Assembly (NCBI RefSeq): GCF_937123735.1
Contig: NZ_CAKZKL010000007.1
Span: 62,001-126,000 of the forward strand
Direction: 5' to 3'
Length of the DNA stretch: 64,000 nt
Origin: an uncultured Lentibacter sp.
GTDB taxonomy: Bacteria > Pseudomonadota > Alphaproteobacteria > Rhodobacterales > Rhodobacteraceae
Shown here: piece after piece, positions 33,425 through 42,655 of the stretch
Position numbering within the stretch: position 1 is the first letter of the stretch
How the letters are laid out: the number at the start of each line of letters is the position of its first letter
Translations under genes and position numbers: made by a program
The notes under the pieces: model-generated
Seen by the model: only the letters and a program-made list of their open reading frames with translations
The model's database searches: none
Told to the model about the DNA's origin: nothing

Positions 33425-34030
33425 TCACACCGCTGCCCGCAAATCTGCGATCAGCGCATCAATATCGCCCCGCCGCCTGTCCAGCATCGCGCCGATCTCG
33501 GTGCGTTCTGTGAGCAGCATGTTGATCCCCTCGATATAAAGGTTGAAAAACTTGTTGCTGCCCGAGCGGTTTGACACAAGAAAAGTCACATCAAATGGCG
33601 CCTGGCCATTGAGATAAGCCACAGCGCTGACCTCAAACCACTTCTTGACCGCCTTCACCCCGCTCACTTCCAGCCGCCCGCCCGCAAACTCGCGAAAGCG
33701 GCGGCCGTATTTATGCGCCACATAGGTTTCAAAAGCCGCCGAATAGGCCTTTTTCTGGGCCGCCGTTGCACGACGCCCGTCGTTGCCAAGCGTGTAGGCC
33801 GCAATATACGAGCTGTCCGAGTAGCGCGCAAAAATGCGCTCAAACTCCTGATACATCGCGCGTTCTGACTTGCCCGAGCCGATCACCCGGTTGATTTCGG
33901 CCACCAGCCTGTCAACCAGCGCGCGGGCCTCGCCATCGGACAGGGCCAAAGAGACCGTCGGCACAGCCCCAGCAACCAGTGCAGCCACGCCCGAAAGCGC
34001 TCCAAAGCGGCGGCGAGTCATAGCCAGCAT
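33425..34030 (-). CDS. mlaC: MlaC/Ttg2D-family periplasmic phospholipid shuttle
   Basis: A 201-aa protein with a twin-arginine-like leader (TRRRFGALSGVAALVAGAVP). The MlaC fold is seen in ESGKSERAMYQEFERIFARY-like helices and the FREFAGGRLEVSGVKAVKKW and VTFLVSNRSGSNKFFNLYIE strands. It is expected to carry phospholipid between the outer-membrane MlaA and the inner-membrane MlaFEDB complex. It starts 3 nt after mlaA ends, so the two are one operon, but mlaFED is not in the window. Confidence 0.88.
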   Translation of the reverse strand: MLAMTRRRFGALSGVAALVAGAVPTVSLALSDGEARALVDRLVAEINRVIGSGKSERAMYQEFERIFARYSDSSYIAAYTLGNDGRRATAAQKKAYSAAFETYVAHKYGRRFREFAGGRLEVSGVKAVKKWFEVSAVAYLNGQAPFDVTFLVSNRSGSNKFFNLYIEGINMLLTERTEIGAMLDRRRGDIDALIADLRAAV

Positions 34031-34033
34031 GGG

Positions 34034-34825
34034 TCAAAATCCTTCTGTATCAAGAGCAAACGGGTCCACGCCGGTGTCCGGTGCGGCTTCTCCCAGCTCA
34101 AATCGGCGGTTTTGCAGATAGATCATGCGCAGCTGCGCATAGCTGTCAGCACTGTTATAAAGCACAGAGTCAATCGCATCGGCATAGGCCCCACGATCCC
34201 CCAGACGCGAGGCAACAGAGGCCGCCGTGCCATAATATTTCTCCGGGCTTTGCACCATGTAGCTCAGCGGGTTGGTGAACAGATCAACAAGCTTGCCCAC
34301 CGCGTCACGCTCGGTTGACGGGCCCAAAAGGGGCAGCTCGATATAGGCCCCCTCCTCGGCGCCCCACACAGCCAGCGTTTCGCCAAAATCGGCGTCTGCC
34401 TCATACAGGCCGAACTGGCTGGACGCATCAAACAGCCCACCGATCCCGATTGTGCTGTTTAACGCAAAGCGCAGGCTGTTTTGGCCCGCCTCTCCCAAGC
34501 GGCCTTGCAACAGGGTATTCGCAATCGCCCCGGGCAAAGCAAGATTGGCCGCAAAATTGCTCACACCCGCCTGCACAGGCTGCGGAATAACCGCCACATA
34601 GCCTTTTCCGGCCGGGCGCAGCAGAGCGCGGTCCACAGCACGGTTCAAGGCATGGTTGGCGCGGTTGGTTTTTTCGTAGGGGTCAAACGGTTGGGCCAAA
34701 TCCTGGGCCGGGCCCGGGCGTGTGCACCCGCCAACAGCCGTCACGACAGCCAGAACAGACAAAGAGATCACAACATTATTTCGCACAGTATTTCGCACAG
34801 TATTCTCCAAAACCCTGCGCCGCAC
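34034..34825 (-). CDS. mlaA: MlaA/VacJ-family outer-membrane lipoprotein
   Basis: 263 aa. The lipobox VTAVGGC gives lipidation at about residue 34. After it come the family's DPYEKTNRANHALNRAVDRA, PVQAGVSNFAANLALPGAIA and FGETLAVWGAEEGAYIELPL signatures. It removes mislocalised phospholipid from the outer leaflet and passes it to MlaC. The sequence before the signal core is odd: residues 8-15 read NTVRNTVR, coded by two exact 12-bp repeats, and each copy supplies an in-frame GTG that could serve as start. The annotated ATG may not be the used one. Confidence 0.9.
   Translation of the reverse strand: MRRRVLENTVRNTVRNNVVISLSVLAVVTAVGGCTRPGPAQDLAQPFDPYEKTNRANHALNRAVDRALLRPAGKGYVAVIPQPVQAGVSNFAANLALPGAIANTLLQGRLGEAGQNSLRFALNSTIGIGGLFDASSQFGLYEADADFGETLAVWGAEEGAYIELPLLGPSTERDAVGKLVDLFTNPLSYMVQSPEKYYGTAASVASRLGDRGAYADAIDSVLYNSADSYAQLRMIYLQNRRFELGEAAPDTGVDPFALDTEGF
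34778..34801. repeat. Perfect 12-bp tandem duplication in mlaA leader
   Basis: ATTTCGCACAGT occurs twice without a gap. It keeps the mlaA frame and adds four residues (NTVR) per copy, just before the signal peptide core. Confidence 0.9.
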
Positions 34826-34881
34826 ATCTATGCCATTGCGGCCACAAGCCCAAGCTTCTATGAGGGTTATTGCGGATATGT

Positions 34882-34917
34882 GGCCGATTGGAAACAGGGC
34901 GACAGGGCAAATCGGCC
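34882..34917. promoter_or_regulatory. Inverted repeat between mlaA and the type I secretion genes
   Basis: GGCCGATT (34882-34889) and AATCGGCC (34910-34917) are perfect complements with a 20-nt spacer, and weaker symmetry continues outward (GATATG/CATATC). The spacer holds two ACAGGGC copies. It lies in the divergent promoter region, 53 nt before the ATPase start. Confidence 0.5.
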
Positions 34918-34969
34918 ATATCTCATGCGATTTAACGGTTTAATCAGGTAACAATTTTATGAAGCAGGC

Positions 34970-36712
34970 ATGAAAGCGCCAAATCCACAACAAGGGCTTC
35001 AAGAACTGCGACGCGCTCGGCGCGAGTCGCGTGCTCTCTACTGGGCCGCGGGCCTGTTCAGCTTTTTTGTCAACCTGCTGATGCTCACCGGCCCGCTCTA
35101 CATGTTGCAAGTCTATGACCGTGTGCTCGGGTCGCGCTCGGAGGCCACACTCATCGCCCTGACGGCTCTGGTCGTTTTTCTTTACGCCATGATGGCGCTG
35201 TTGGATTATGCCCGCGGGCGGATCATGGCGCGGGTTGGTGCAAGGTTTCAGGCGCGCCTGGACAAGCGGGTGTTTGATGCCGTCATCCGCAAAAACGCCC
35301 TTGGCCTGCAAGATGAGACCGCCCTCGCCCTGCGCGATCTGGAAGCCGTCCAGCGGCTGCTGACATCGCCTGCGCTGATGGCCCTGTTTGATTTGCCCTT
35401 TACCCCGCTTTTTGTCTTCGGGATCTTCCTGTTTCACCCTTGGCTTGGCGGGCTTGCGCTTGTGGGCGGGGCGATCCTTGTGAGCATCACGCTGATCAAC
35501 CTCTTTGCCACCCGCCAGCCGCTCAATCATGCCAACCAGGCGGCTTCAGAGGCCGAACTCCTGTCTGAGCAGATGCGCGCCGAAGCCGAAATGATCCAAG
35601 CCATGGGGATGCGCGACGCGGCCTTTGAACGCTGGCAGACAGCCCGCGCCAGTGCGCTGCGCGCGCATTTGCACGCCGCAGATATGGGCGGCAGCTTCAC
35701 CACGGCGGGCAAGGCGTTTCGCTTGCTCTTGCAATCGGCCATGCTGGGGCTTGGGGCCTATCTCGTGCTCCAGGGCGAGCTGACAGCCGGGGCCATGATC
35801 GCTGGTTCGATCCTGATGGGGCGCGCCCTTGCACCGGTCGAACTGAGCATCAGCCAATGGCCGCTGTTTGCCCGCGCGCGCAAAGGCTGGCAAACGCTGG
35901 CACAGCTGCTCTCCCAGATCCCGCCGGAAACGCCGCGCCTGCCCTTGCCGCGGCCGCAGGCCTTGCTGGAGGTGAGCCAGCTCACCGTTGTCCCGCCCGG
36001 CGACTCTCAGGCGGCGCTCAAGATGGTGTCCTTCACGGTGCAGCCCGGTCAGGCTGTCGGGGTGATTGGCAAATCCGGGGCCGGGAAATCCTCGTTGGCG
36101 CGCGCCCTCACAGGCGCCTGGCGCCCCGCTGGCGGGAAGATCCGCCTCGACAATGCCGCGCTGGACCAATACGACCCAAGCGTCCTGGGCCAGCTGATCG
36201 GCTATCTGCCCCAGCGTGTCGAGCTGTTTGAGGGCACCATCGCCGAAAACATTGCCCGTCTGTCGCCCACACCGGACCCTGCCGCAGTGGTCGCCGCGGC
36301 CAAGCGCGCAGATGCCCATACCATGATCGTGAAACTTCCGGAGGGGTATGACACCCGCGTCTCGGCCAATGGCGGGCGGCTGTCAGGCGGGCAGATCCAG
36401 CGAATCGGGCTGGCCCGCGCCATGTATGGTGATCCTGTGCTGCTCATTCTGGATGAACCCAACTCCAACCTTGACAATGACGGCAGCCAGGCGCTCAACC
36501 GCGCCATCGCCGGGGTCCGCCGCGCGGGAAAATCCGTGCTGATCATGGCCCACCGCCCCGCCGCCATTGAGGAATGCGACAGCTTGCTCATGCTCGAAGA
36601 GGGCCGCGTTCTGGCCTATGGCCCCAAGGACGAGGTCCTCAGACAGGTGGTGCAAAACCACACGGCGCTGTCTGACTCCGGCAAGCCGGACACCACGGGC
36701 ACGCCGCGATGA
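34970..36712 (+). CDS. Type I secretion system permease/ATPase (PrtD-like ABC exporter)
   Basis: 580 aa: membrane domain about 1-300 with hydrophobic segments such as ALYWAAGLFSFFVNLLMLTG, TLIALTALVVFLYAMMALLD and LFVFGIFLFHPWLGGLALVG, then a nucleotide-binding domain. Walker A is GVIGKSGAGKSSLARAL, the signature motif is LSGGQIQRIGLARA, and Walker B is LLILDEPNSNLD, whose NSNLD variant is typical of the PrtD subgroup. It exports RTX-like proteins in one step together with the HlyD adaptor that overlaps its stop (ATGA). No substrate or outer-membrane channel gene is adjacent. Confidence 0.92.
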   Translation: MKAPNPQQGLQELRRARRESRALYWAAGLFSFFVNLLMLTGPLYMLQVYDRVLGSRSEATLIALTALVVFLYAMMALLDYARGRIMARVGARFQARLDKRVFDAVIRKNALGLQDETALALRDLEAVQRLLTSPALMALFDLPFTPLFVFGIFLFHPWLGGLALVGGAILVSITLINLFATRQPLNHANQAASEAELLSEQMRAEAEMIQAMGMRDAAFERWQTARASALRAHLHAADMGGSFTTAGKAFRLLLQSAMLGLGAYLVLQGELTAGAMIAGSILMGRALAPVELSISQWPLFARARKGWQTLAQLLSQIPPETPRLPLPRPQALLEVSQLTVVPPGDSQAALKMVSFTVQPGQAVGVIGKSGAGKSSLARALTGAWRPAGGKIRLDNAALDQYDPSVLGQLIGYLPQRVELFEGTIAENIARLSPTPDPAAVVAAAKRADAHTMIVKLPEGYDTRVSANGGRLSGGQIQRIGLARAMYGDPVLLILDEPNSNLDNDGSQALNRAIAGVRRAGKSVLIMAHRPAAIEECDSLLMLEEGRVLAYGPKDEVLRQVVQNHTALSDSGKPDTTGTPR

Positions 36713-38061
36713 GCCGCCCCGCCGACACCCCCACAGCCCAGAAAGACCGGGCACAAAGCGCCGCGCTCAGCCGCGACTGGCCGGTGCATATGCCGCTTCT
36801 GGTGGGCGCTTTTGCGCTTCTGGTGTTGCTGGGTGGTTTCGGCAGCTGGGCCGTCTTGAGCAATCTCTCCGGAGCAATCGTGGCCTCGGGCCGGGTTGAA
36901 GTCGAACAAAACCGACAAGTGGTGCAGCACCCTGATGGCGGGGTGGTGGCCGAAATCAATGTCAGCGAAGGGCAAAGCGTGCGCCTCGGGCAAAAGCTGA
37001 TCACCCTGGAGAGCAGCGCCCTGACCTCCGAGCGCAGCATCGTGGAGAGCCAGCTCTTTGAGCTTATGGCCCGCCGGGCGCGCCTGCTTGCCGAACGTGA
37101 CACCCTGCCCGCCCCCGTCTTTGATCAAGAGCTCATAAACCTCGCCAAGGCGCGCCAGGAGGTGGCCGAATTGATCGCCGGACAAGACCGGCTCTTTGAC
37201 GCCCGCCAGCAGAGCATTCACAGCGAACGCGCCCAGCTGGCCAAACGGCGTGAGCAAATTGACGACCAAATCCACGGCATCACCGCGCAAACGCAAGCCC
37301 TCAAAGCCCAGATTGCCCTGATTGCCGAGGAGCTGAGCAACCAACAGGCCCTGCTCGATCGCGGCCTTGCCCAGGCTTCGCGGGTGCTGGCGCTGCGCCG
37401 TGAGGAAGCCCGGCTGCGCGGCCAAATCGGAGAATTGCGCGCCCATAAGGCCCAGGCCGAGGGCCGGATCACCGAGCTTGACATCGAGCAGCTCAAACTC
37501 ACCAGCACGCTGCGTGAGGAGGCGATCACCCAGTTGCGCGACCTGCGTGTGCGTGAGCTCGAACTGCGCGAGCGTCGCAACGCGCTCTCAGAAAAACTGT
37601 CCCGCCGCACCATCCAGGCCCCCGCCGCCGGTCTCATCTACGGGTTGAGCGTTACAACCCCGCGCGCCGTGATCCGCGCCGCCGAGCCGGTGCTCTATAT
37701 CGTGCCGCAAGACCGCCCGCTGATCATCATGGCAGAGGTGCCGATCATCCATATTGACAAGATATACAGGGGCCAAAGCGTCAATCTGCGCTTTTCCGCC
37801 CTTGATCAGCGCCGCACACCCGAGCTTTACGGCGAGGTCACCCAGATCTCCGCAGATGCCTTCCGTGACGAGGCCCGCGGCACCGCATACTACCGGGCGG
37901 AAATTGCGCTCAAACCCGGCGAGCGCGCCAAATTGCCGGAGGGCACAGCCCTCATTCCCGGAATGCCGGCAGAAGCCTTTATCCTGACATCCGAGCGCAG
38001 CCCCTTGGGCTATCTTGTCAAACCGCTCTGGGATTATTTCGAAGCCGCTTTCCGCGAATAA
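36709..38061 (+). CDS. HlyD-family type I secretion membrane-fusion protein
   Basis: 450 aa. A short cytoplasmic N-terminus precedes one membrane helix (LLVGAFALLVLLGGFGSWAV, about 25-45). The first half of the biotinyl-lipoyl domain (VEVEQNRQVVQHPDGGVVAE) and a long helical hairpin (about 120-290) follow. The second lipoyl half is RRTIQAPAAGLIYGLSVTTP, and the beta-barrel part holds PIIHIDKIYRGQSVNLRFSA. The C-terminal hydrophobic end (PLWDYFEAAFRE) is characteristic of PrtE/HlyD adaptors. It bridges the ABC exporter to a TolC-type channel encoded elsewhere. Confidence 0.92.
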   Translation: MSRPADTPTAQKDRAQSAALSRDWPVHMPLLVGAFALLVLLGGFGSWAVLSNLSGAIVASGRVEVEQNRQVVQHPDGGVVAEINVSEGQSVRLGQKLITLESSALTSERSIVESQLFELMARRARLLAERDTLPAPVFDQELINLAKARQEVAELIAGQDRLFDARQQSIHSERAQLAKRREQIDDQIHGITAQTQALKAQIALIAEELSNQQALLDRGLAQASRVLALRREEARLRGQIGELRAHKAQAEGRITELDIEQLKLTSTLREEAITQLRDLRVRELELRERRNALSEKLSRRTIQAPAAGLIYGLSVTTPRAVIRAAEPVLYIVPQDRPLIIMAEVPIIHIDKIYRGQSVNLRFSALDQRRTPELYGEVTQISADAFRDEARGTAYYRAEIALKPGERAKLPEGTALIPGMPAEAFILTSERSPLGYLVKPLWDYFEAAFRE

Positions 38062-38135
38062 AGCGCGCATTTAGGCGTATCGGCCCGCAGCAATTCGGGC
38101 TAGCCTCACGGCGACTCAAACATCAGGAGAGAGCC

Positions 38136-38600
38136 ATGAGCAGCCAGCTTGAAACCCGTCTCAACGATATGGGCATCACCCTGCCCGACGCCCCCGCACC
38201 AGCGGCCAACTATGTTCCCTTCGTGATCAGTGGCAAAACAGTCTATGTCTCCGGGCAAATTTCCAATGGCCCCGATGGCCTCATCCTTGGCAAACTCGGC
38301 GAGACCATGACCACAGAAGAGGGGGTTGCCGCTGCCCGCAGCTGTGCGCTCAGCCTGCTTGCACAGCTCAAGGCCGCCTGCGAGGGCGATCTGGACCGCC
38401 TCGCGCGCGTGGTCAAACTCGTCGGCTTTGTGAACTCAACCGCCGATTACACCGACCAACCCAAGGTCATCAACGGCGCCTCTGATTTCATGGTCGAGGC
38501 TCTGGGCGATATCGGCCGCCATGCGCGCTCGGCGGTGTCGGCGGCCTCCCTGCCGCTCGGTGTCGCTGTTGAAATCGAAGGCATCTTCGAGATCAAGTGA
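38136..38600 (+). CDS. RidA/YjgF-family protein
   Basis: 154 aa, with AGGAGAGAG before the ATG. The longer RidA subfamily motifs are clear: PAANYVPFVISGKTVYVSGQ near the N-terminus and FVNSTADYTDQPKVINGASD plus ARSAVSAASLPLGVAVEIEG at the C-terminus, with the arginine of H-A-R-S-A-V that in active members binds the imine/acid substrate. It may hydrolyse reactive enamines and imines in the cytosol. Its stop overlaps the start of the GDPD gene. Confidence 0.9.
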   Translation: MSSQLETRLNDMGITLPDAPAPAANYVPFVISGKTVYVSGQISNGPDGLILGKLGETMTTEEGVAAARSCALSLLAQLKAACEGDLDRLARVVKLVGFVNSTADYTDQPKVINGASDFMVEALGDIGRHARSAVSAASLPLGVAVEIEGIFEIK

Positions 38601-39364
38601 TGCAGCAAGCGCCCCTGCCCGTAAGCTTTCTTGCAGCCCCGATCGCGCATCGCGGGCTGCATGACCTTGCCGCTGGCATCCCCGAAAACAGCCTCGCCAG
38701 CTTTGACGCCGCCATCGCGCGCGGCTACGGCATCGAGCTTGATTTGCAGCTCTCCCAAGATGGTGTCGCGATGGTCTTTCACGACTATTCGCTCGAGAGG
38801 CTGACGGGCGAAAAGGGCGCGCTCGCGCAGCGCAGCGCCGCCGAGCTGGGCCAGATCGGCCTCACCGGCGGGGCCGAAGGCATCCCGACACTGGCCGAAA
38901 CGCTTGCGCGCGTCAGAGGCCGTGCGCCCCTGCTGATCGAACTCAAAGATCAGGACGGCGCGCTTGGCCCCAATGTGGGGGCGCTTGAAGAGGCCACTCT
39001 TGCGGCCCTTGCGGGATATTCAGGCGATGTGGCGCTGATGTCGTTCAACCCGCATTGCGTCGCTGCGCTGGCAGCACTTGCACCGCATCTCCCCCGTGGC
39101 CTCACCACCTGCGATTATGCGCCCCAAGACTGGCCCACAATCCCCCGCGCGCGGCTCAGCGAGCTTGCCTCGATCCCCGATTTCGCCCGCACCGGCGCAA
39201 GCTTCATCAGCCATCAGGCCAGTGACCTCGCCAGCCCGCATGTCGCAGCGCTTAAAGCCCGCAAGGTGCCGGTGCTGTGCTGGACAATCCGCTCAGAACA
39301 GGCCGAGGCCCAAGCCCGCCAGCTTGCCGATAACGTCACGTTCGAGGGCTACCTCCCCGCTTGA
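38600..39364 (+). CDS. Glycerophosphodiester phosphodiesterase (UgpQ-like)
   Basis: 254 aa from the ATG at 38600; a GTG directly before it is also possible. The GDPD catalytic set is visible: H and R in PIAHRGLHD, E-N in IPENSLASFDAA, the metal pair in GIELDLQLSQDG and the second His in VFHDYSLERLTG. No signal peptide is seen, so it acts in the cytosol, splitting glycerophosphodiesters to glycerol-3-phosphate and an alcohol. It overlaps the RidA stop by 1 nt. Confidence 0.92.
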   Translation: MQQAPLPVSFLAAPIAHRGLHDLAAGIPENSLASFDAAIARGYGIELDLQLSQDGVAMVFHDYSLERLTGEKGALAQRSAAELGQIGLTGGAEGIPTLAETLARVRGRAPLLIELKDQDGALGPNVGALEEATLAALAGYSGDVALMSFNPHCVAALAALAPHLPRGLTTCDYAPQDWPTIPRARLSELASIPDFARTGASFISHQASDLASPHVAALKARKVPVLCWTIRSEQAEAQARQLADNVTFEGYLPA

Positions 39365-39398
39365 AAGCGCGGGCGCCCGGCGCAATATGAAAGAGACG

Positions 39399-40580
39399 AT
39401 GGACAGCGACGCGCAGATAGAAATACGCCTCAACCCCACGCTGCGCGACATCCCGCCAGCCGCGTGGGACGCCTGCGCGCGCGCCACAGGCTCCCGCCCG
39501 CTCGACCCGTTCACAACCCACCGCTTCCTGCTGGCACTGGAAGAGAGCGGCTCTGTCGGCCCCGGCACGGGTTGGCAACCGCTCTATCTCACGGCCCATG
39601 AACATGGCCAGATGATCGGCTGCGCCCCGCTCTACGGCAAAAGCCATTCGCAGGGCGAATATATCTTTGATTTCAACTGGGCCGATGCTTTTGCCCGCGC
39701 AGGCGGGCAATATTACCCCAAATTCCAGATCGCTGTGCCCTTTACCCCCGCCACAGGCCGCCGCTTTCTCACCCGCGAAGGCGCCGAGAGCCGCGCCCTG
39801 CCCGCGCTTGTGCAGGGGGCCATTCAGGCCGCCGCAGAGAACGGCGTCAGCTCGCTGCACGTCACCTTCTGCACCGAGGATGAGGCCATCGCAGGCGAGG
39901 CCATGGGCCTTTTGCGCCGCACCACCCAGCAGTTTCACTGGGAAAACCGCGGCTTTCAGAGCTTTGAGGATTTCCTCGCCTCGCTCACCTCGCGCAAGCG
40001 CAAGAATATCCGCCGCGAGCGCGCCGAGGCGCAGGGCTTTGGCGGCACAATCCACCGCCTCACGGGCGATCAGATCGCGCCGCATCACTGGGACGCCTTC
40101 TGGCAGTTCTACCAAGACACAGGCGCGCGCAAATGGGGCACGCCCTACCTCACCCGCGCTTTCTTTGACATCGCCCATGACACCCTGCGCGACGATATGA
40201 TCCTCGTGCTCGCAGAGCGTGAGGGCCGCCCCATCGCAGGCGCGCTCAACTTCATCGGCAAAGAGGCGCTTTTCGGCCGCTACTGGGGCTGCGTGGAAGA
40301 TCACCGCTGCCTGCATTTCGAGCTGTGCTACTATCAGGCCATCGAAGCCGCCATCGATCTGGGCCTGCCCCGTGTCGAAGCCGGGGCGCAGGGCGAGCAC
40401 AAGCTCGCGCGCGGCTATCTGCCCACGGTCTGCCACTCGCTGCACTGGCTGGCCGACGAGGGCTTTTCCGATGCCGTGGCGCGCTACCTTCAGGCCGAGC
40501 GCCGCGCCATTGGCGAGGAAATAGACGTTCTCACAGGCTATGGCCCGTTCAAAAACGCCACCAAGGAGGAACAGGATTGA
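39399..40580 (+). CDS. GNAT/FemAB-like protein (DUF482, 'peptidogalycan biosynthesis' family)
   Basis: 393 aa from the ATG at 39399, which follows AAAGAG; an ATG at 39387 adds four residues. Family landmarks are [20 protein letters not shown] and [17 protein letters not shown] in the first half, [14 protein letters not shown] in the middle and the acyltransferase-like [17 protein letters not shown] near the end. The exact reaction is not established. The older name reflects similarity to peptidoglycan-modifying FemAB enzymes. Its stop overlaps the start of the pterin dehydratase gene. Confidence 0.85.
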   Translation: MDSDAQIEIRLNPTLRDIPPAAWDACARATGSRPLDPFTTHRFLLALEESGSVGPGTGWQPLYLTAHEHGQMIGCAPLYGKSHSQGEYIFDFNWADAFARAGGQYYPKFQIAVPFTPATGRRFLTREGAESRALPALVQGAIQAAAENGVSSLHVTFCTEDEAIAGEAMGLLRRTTQQFHWENRGFQSFEDFLASLTSRKRKNIRRERAEAQGFGGTIHRLTGDQIAPHHWDAFWQFYQDTGARKWGTPYLTRAFFDIAHDTLRDDMILVLAEREGRPIAGALNFIGKEALFGRYWGCVEDHRCLHFELCYYQAIEAAIDLGLPRVEAGAQGEHKLARGYLPTVCHSLHWLADEGFSDAVARYLQAERRAIGEEIDVLTGYGPFKNATKEEQD

Positions 40581-40867
40581 TCGAAGTTCTCAGCGACACA
40601 GCCCGCGAACAGCTGCTCGCCCCGCTGTTTGAAAACGGCTGGGTGCAAGACAGCGCTCGCGACGCCATCACCAAAACCTACAGGTTCAAGGATTTTACCG
40701 AGGCCTTCGGCTTTATGGCCCAAGCCGCGCTCTGGGCCGAAAAATGGAACCACCACCCCGAGTGGAGCAATGTCTACAACCGCGTGACTGTCACGCTCAC
40801 AACCCATGATGCGGGCGGCCTCAGCTCTCTGGATGCCAAGCTCGCCCGCAAAATGGACAGCCTTTAA
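40577..40867 (+). CDS. phhB: 4a-hydroxytetrahydrobiopterin dehydratase (pterin carbinolamine dehydratase)
   Basis: 96 aa, the usual size, from a TTG start at 40577. An AAGGAGG 7-13 nt upstream and the overlap with the previous stop (TTGA) decide this start. The active-site segment [20 protein letters not shown], then [18 protein letters not shown], contains the family's H-H-P-x-W-x-N-V-Y core. It regenerates the pterin cofactor of aromatic amino acid hydroxylases. No phenylalanine hydroxylase is in the window. In bacteria lacking one, the protein may serve another pterin role. Confidence 0.93.
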   Translation: MIEVLSDTAREQLLAPLFENGWVQDSARDAITKTYRFKDFTEAFGFMAQAALWAEKWNHHPEWSNVYNRVTVTLTTHDAGGLSSLDAKLARKMDSL

Positions 40868-40871
40868 CGCC

Positions 40872-41360
40872 TCAGAGCGCCGCAACCATGGCTTCCCCAC
40901 CGGAGATATCACATTCCCCGGGGCTGTCCTCGGCGTGCAGCACCTTCACCACACCATCCTCCGCCATCAGCGCGTAGCGGCGCGAGCGGCTGACAAAGCC
41001 CACGGGTGGCGCGTCAAAGTCCATGCCAATCGCCTTGGTGAACGCACCCGAGGAATCCGCCAGCATGGTAATCCCTTCGCCCGCCGCGCCCGTGGCCTCG
41101 GCCCAGGCGTTCATCACCCAGGGGTCGTTGACCGAAAGGCAGATGATCTCGTCCACACCCTTGGCTTTCAGCGCATCCTTCTGGCGCAGAAAGCTCGGCA
41201 CATGCGCGCTGTGGCAGGTTGGCGTAAAGGCCCCCGGCACAGCAAAGATCACAACCTTGCGCCCCTTGAGCTTCTCGCCCAGCTCCACAGGCGCAGGGCC
41301 ATCCGCGCCCAAGGTCATCACCGCCACCTCTGGCAGGCTCTCTCCTACTGAAATCGTCAT
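40872..41360 (-). CDS. Peroxiredoxin, Prx5/AhpE-like
   Basis: 162 aa from the ATG at 41360 (MTISVGESLPEVAV). The peroxidatic Cys is in VPGAFTPTCHSAHVPSFL, matching the P-x-x-x-T-x-x-C motif. The VDEIICLSVNDPWVMNAWAE and FTKAIGMDFDAPPVGFVSRS segments are typical of the Prx5 group. It reduces hydroperoxides in the cytosol using thiol donors. It is divergent from the FAD reductase, with 83 nt between starts, and converges on phhB 4 nt apart. Confidence 0.93.
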   Translation of the reverse strand: MTISVGESLPEVAVMTLGADGPAPVELGEKLKGRKVVIFAVPGAFTPTCHSAHVPSFLRQKDALKAKGVDEIICLSVNDPWVMNAWAEATGAAGEGITMLADSSGAFTKAIGMDFDAPPVGFVSRSRRYALMAEDGVVKVLHAEDSPGECDISGGEAMVAAL

Positions 41361-41443
41361 CTGCGCATCTCTCCCTGATTGCGTTTGTGCTTTCAAAGCA
41401 TATAGGGTTCTCTACGCCAAGGGCCAGCAGAAGGATCACTCTC

Positions 41444-42655
41444 ATGTCGCATATTGTCGTTGTCGGAGCCGGGCAGGCCGGGGCCTCGCTTGTGGCCAAG
41501 CTGCGCAATGAAGGCTTTGACGGGCAGATCACGCTCATTGGCGAAGAGACAGCCCCGCCCTACCAGCGCCCGCCGCTCTCCAAGGCCTATCTTCTGGGCG
41601 ATATGGAGCTTGAGCGCCTCTATCTGCGCCCGGAAAGTTTTTACGCCGATCAAGACATCACCCTGCGCCTTGGCGCCCATGTTAGCGCGCTTGATCCCGC
41701 CGCCAAAACCCTCACGGTTCATGGCGAAACCCTGGCCTATGACCAGCTCGCGCTCACCACCGGCTCAACGCCCCGCCGCTTGCCCGCCGCCATCGGCGGC
41801 ACGCTCGACGGCGTCTATGTGGTGCGCGGCCTTGCCGATGTCGATGCGATGGAGCCCGAGTTTGCCGAAGGCCGCCATGTGCTCATCATCGGCGGTGGCT
41901 ACATTGGCCTTGAGGCCGCCGCCGTGGCCGCCAAAAAGGGGCTTAAGGTCACGCTCGTCGAAATGGCCGAGCGCATCCTGCAACGCGTCGCCTCGCCCGA
42001 AACATCCGACTATTTCCGCGCCCTGCACGAAGCGCATGGCGTTGAACTCCTCGAAGGCACGGGCCTGAGCCGCCTCACCGGCGAAGGCCGCGTCACAGGC
42101 GCCGAGCTCTCCGATGGCACAACACTTGAGATCGATTTCGCCCTTGTCGGCGTCGGCATCGCCCCCGCCACCGCACTGGCCGAGGCCGCCGGCCTCACGC
42201 TTGACAACGGCATCATGACAGACGCACAGGGGCGCACCTCCAATCCCGCCATCTGGGCCGCAGGCGATTGCGCCTCCTTCCCCTATCGCGGCCAGCGCAT
42301 CCGCCTTGAAAGCGTGCCCAACGCGATTGATCAGGCCGAAGTCGTGGCGCAAAATATGCTGGGCAAAGGCATCGACTATGTCGCCAAGCCGTGGTTCTGG
42401 TCCGATCAATACGATGTCAAACTCCAGATCGCGGGCCTCAACACGGGCTATGACAGCGTCGTCACCCGCACGGGCGACAAGGCGGGGGCCGTGTCCTTCT
42501 GGTATTATCAGGGCGAGACCCTGCTCGCTGTTGATGCCGCCAACGATCCGCGCGCCTATATGATCGGCAAGCGCCTCATAGAGGCGGGCAAATCGCCCGC
42601 GCGCGCACTTGTCGCCGACCCTGCAACCGAGCTCAAAGCGCTGATGAGCGCGTGA
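41444..42655 (+). CDS. NAD(P)/FAD-dependent oxidoreductase, ferredoxin-reductase type
   Basis: 403 aa from the ATG at 41444. FAD binding uses VVVGAGQAGASLVAKLR and the later NPAIWAAGDCASFPY. NAD binding uses LIIGGGYIGLEAAAVAAKKG. The C-terminal domain with VPNAIDQAEVVAQNMLG and PWFWSDQYDVKLQIAGL is that of rhodocoxin/putidaredoxin-reductase enzymes, which pass electrons from NAD(P)H to [2Fe-2S] ferredoxins. A Rieske oxygenase about 10 kb away lacks its own reductase, but nothing else links the two. Confidence 0.92.
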   Translation: MSHIVVVGAGQAGASLVAKLRNEGFDGQITLIGEETAPPYQRPPLSKAYLLGDMELERLYLRPESFYADQDITLRLGAHVSALDPAAKTLTVHGETLAYDQLALTTGSTPRRLPAAIGGTLDGVYVVRGLADVDAMEPEFAEGRHVLIIGGGYIGLEAAAVAAKKGLKVTLVEMAERILQRVASPETSDYFRALHEAHGVELLEGTGLSRLTGEGRVTGAELSDGTTLEIDFALVGVGIAPATALAEAAGLTLDNGIMTDAQGRTSNPAIWAAGDCASFPYRGQRIRLESVPNAIDQAEVVAQNMLGKGIDYVAKPWFWSDQYDVKLQIAGLNTGYDSVVTRTGDKAGAVSFWYYQGETLLAVDAANDPRAYMIGKRLIEAGKSPARALVADPATELKALMSA

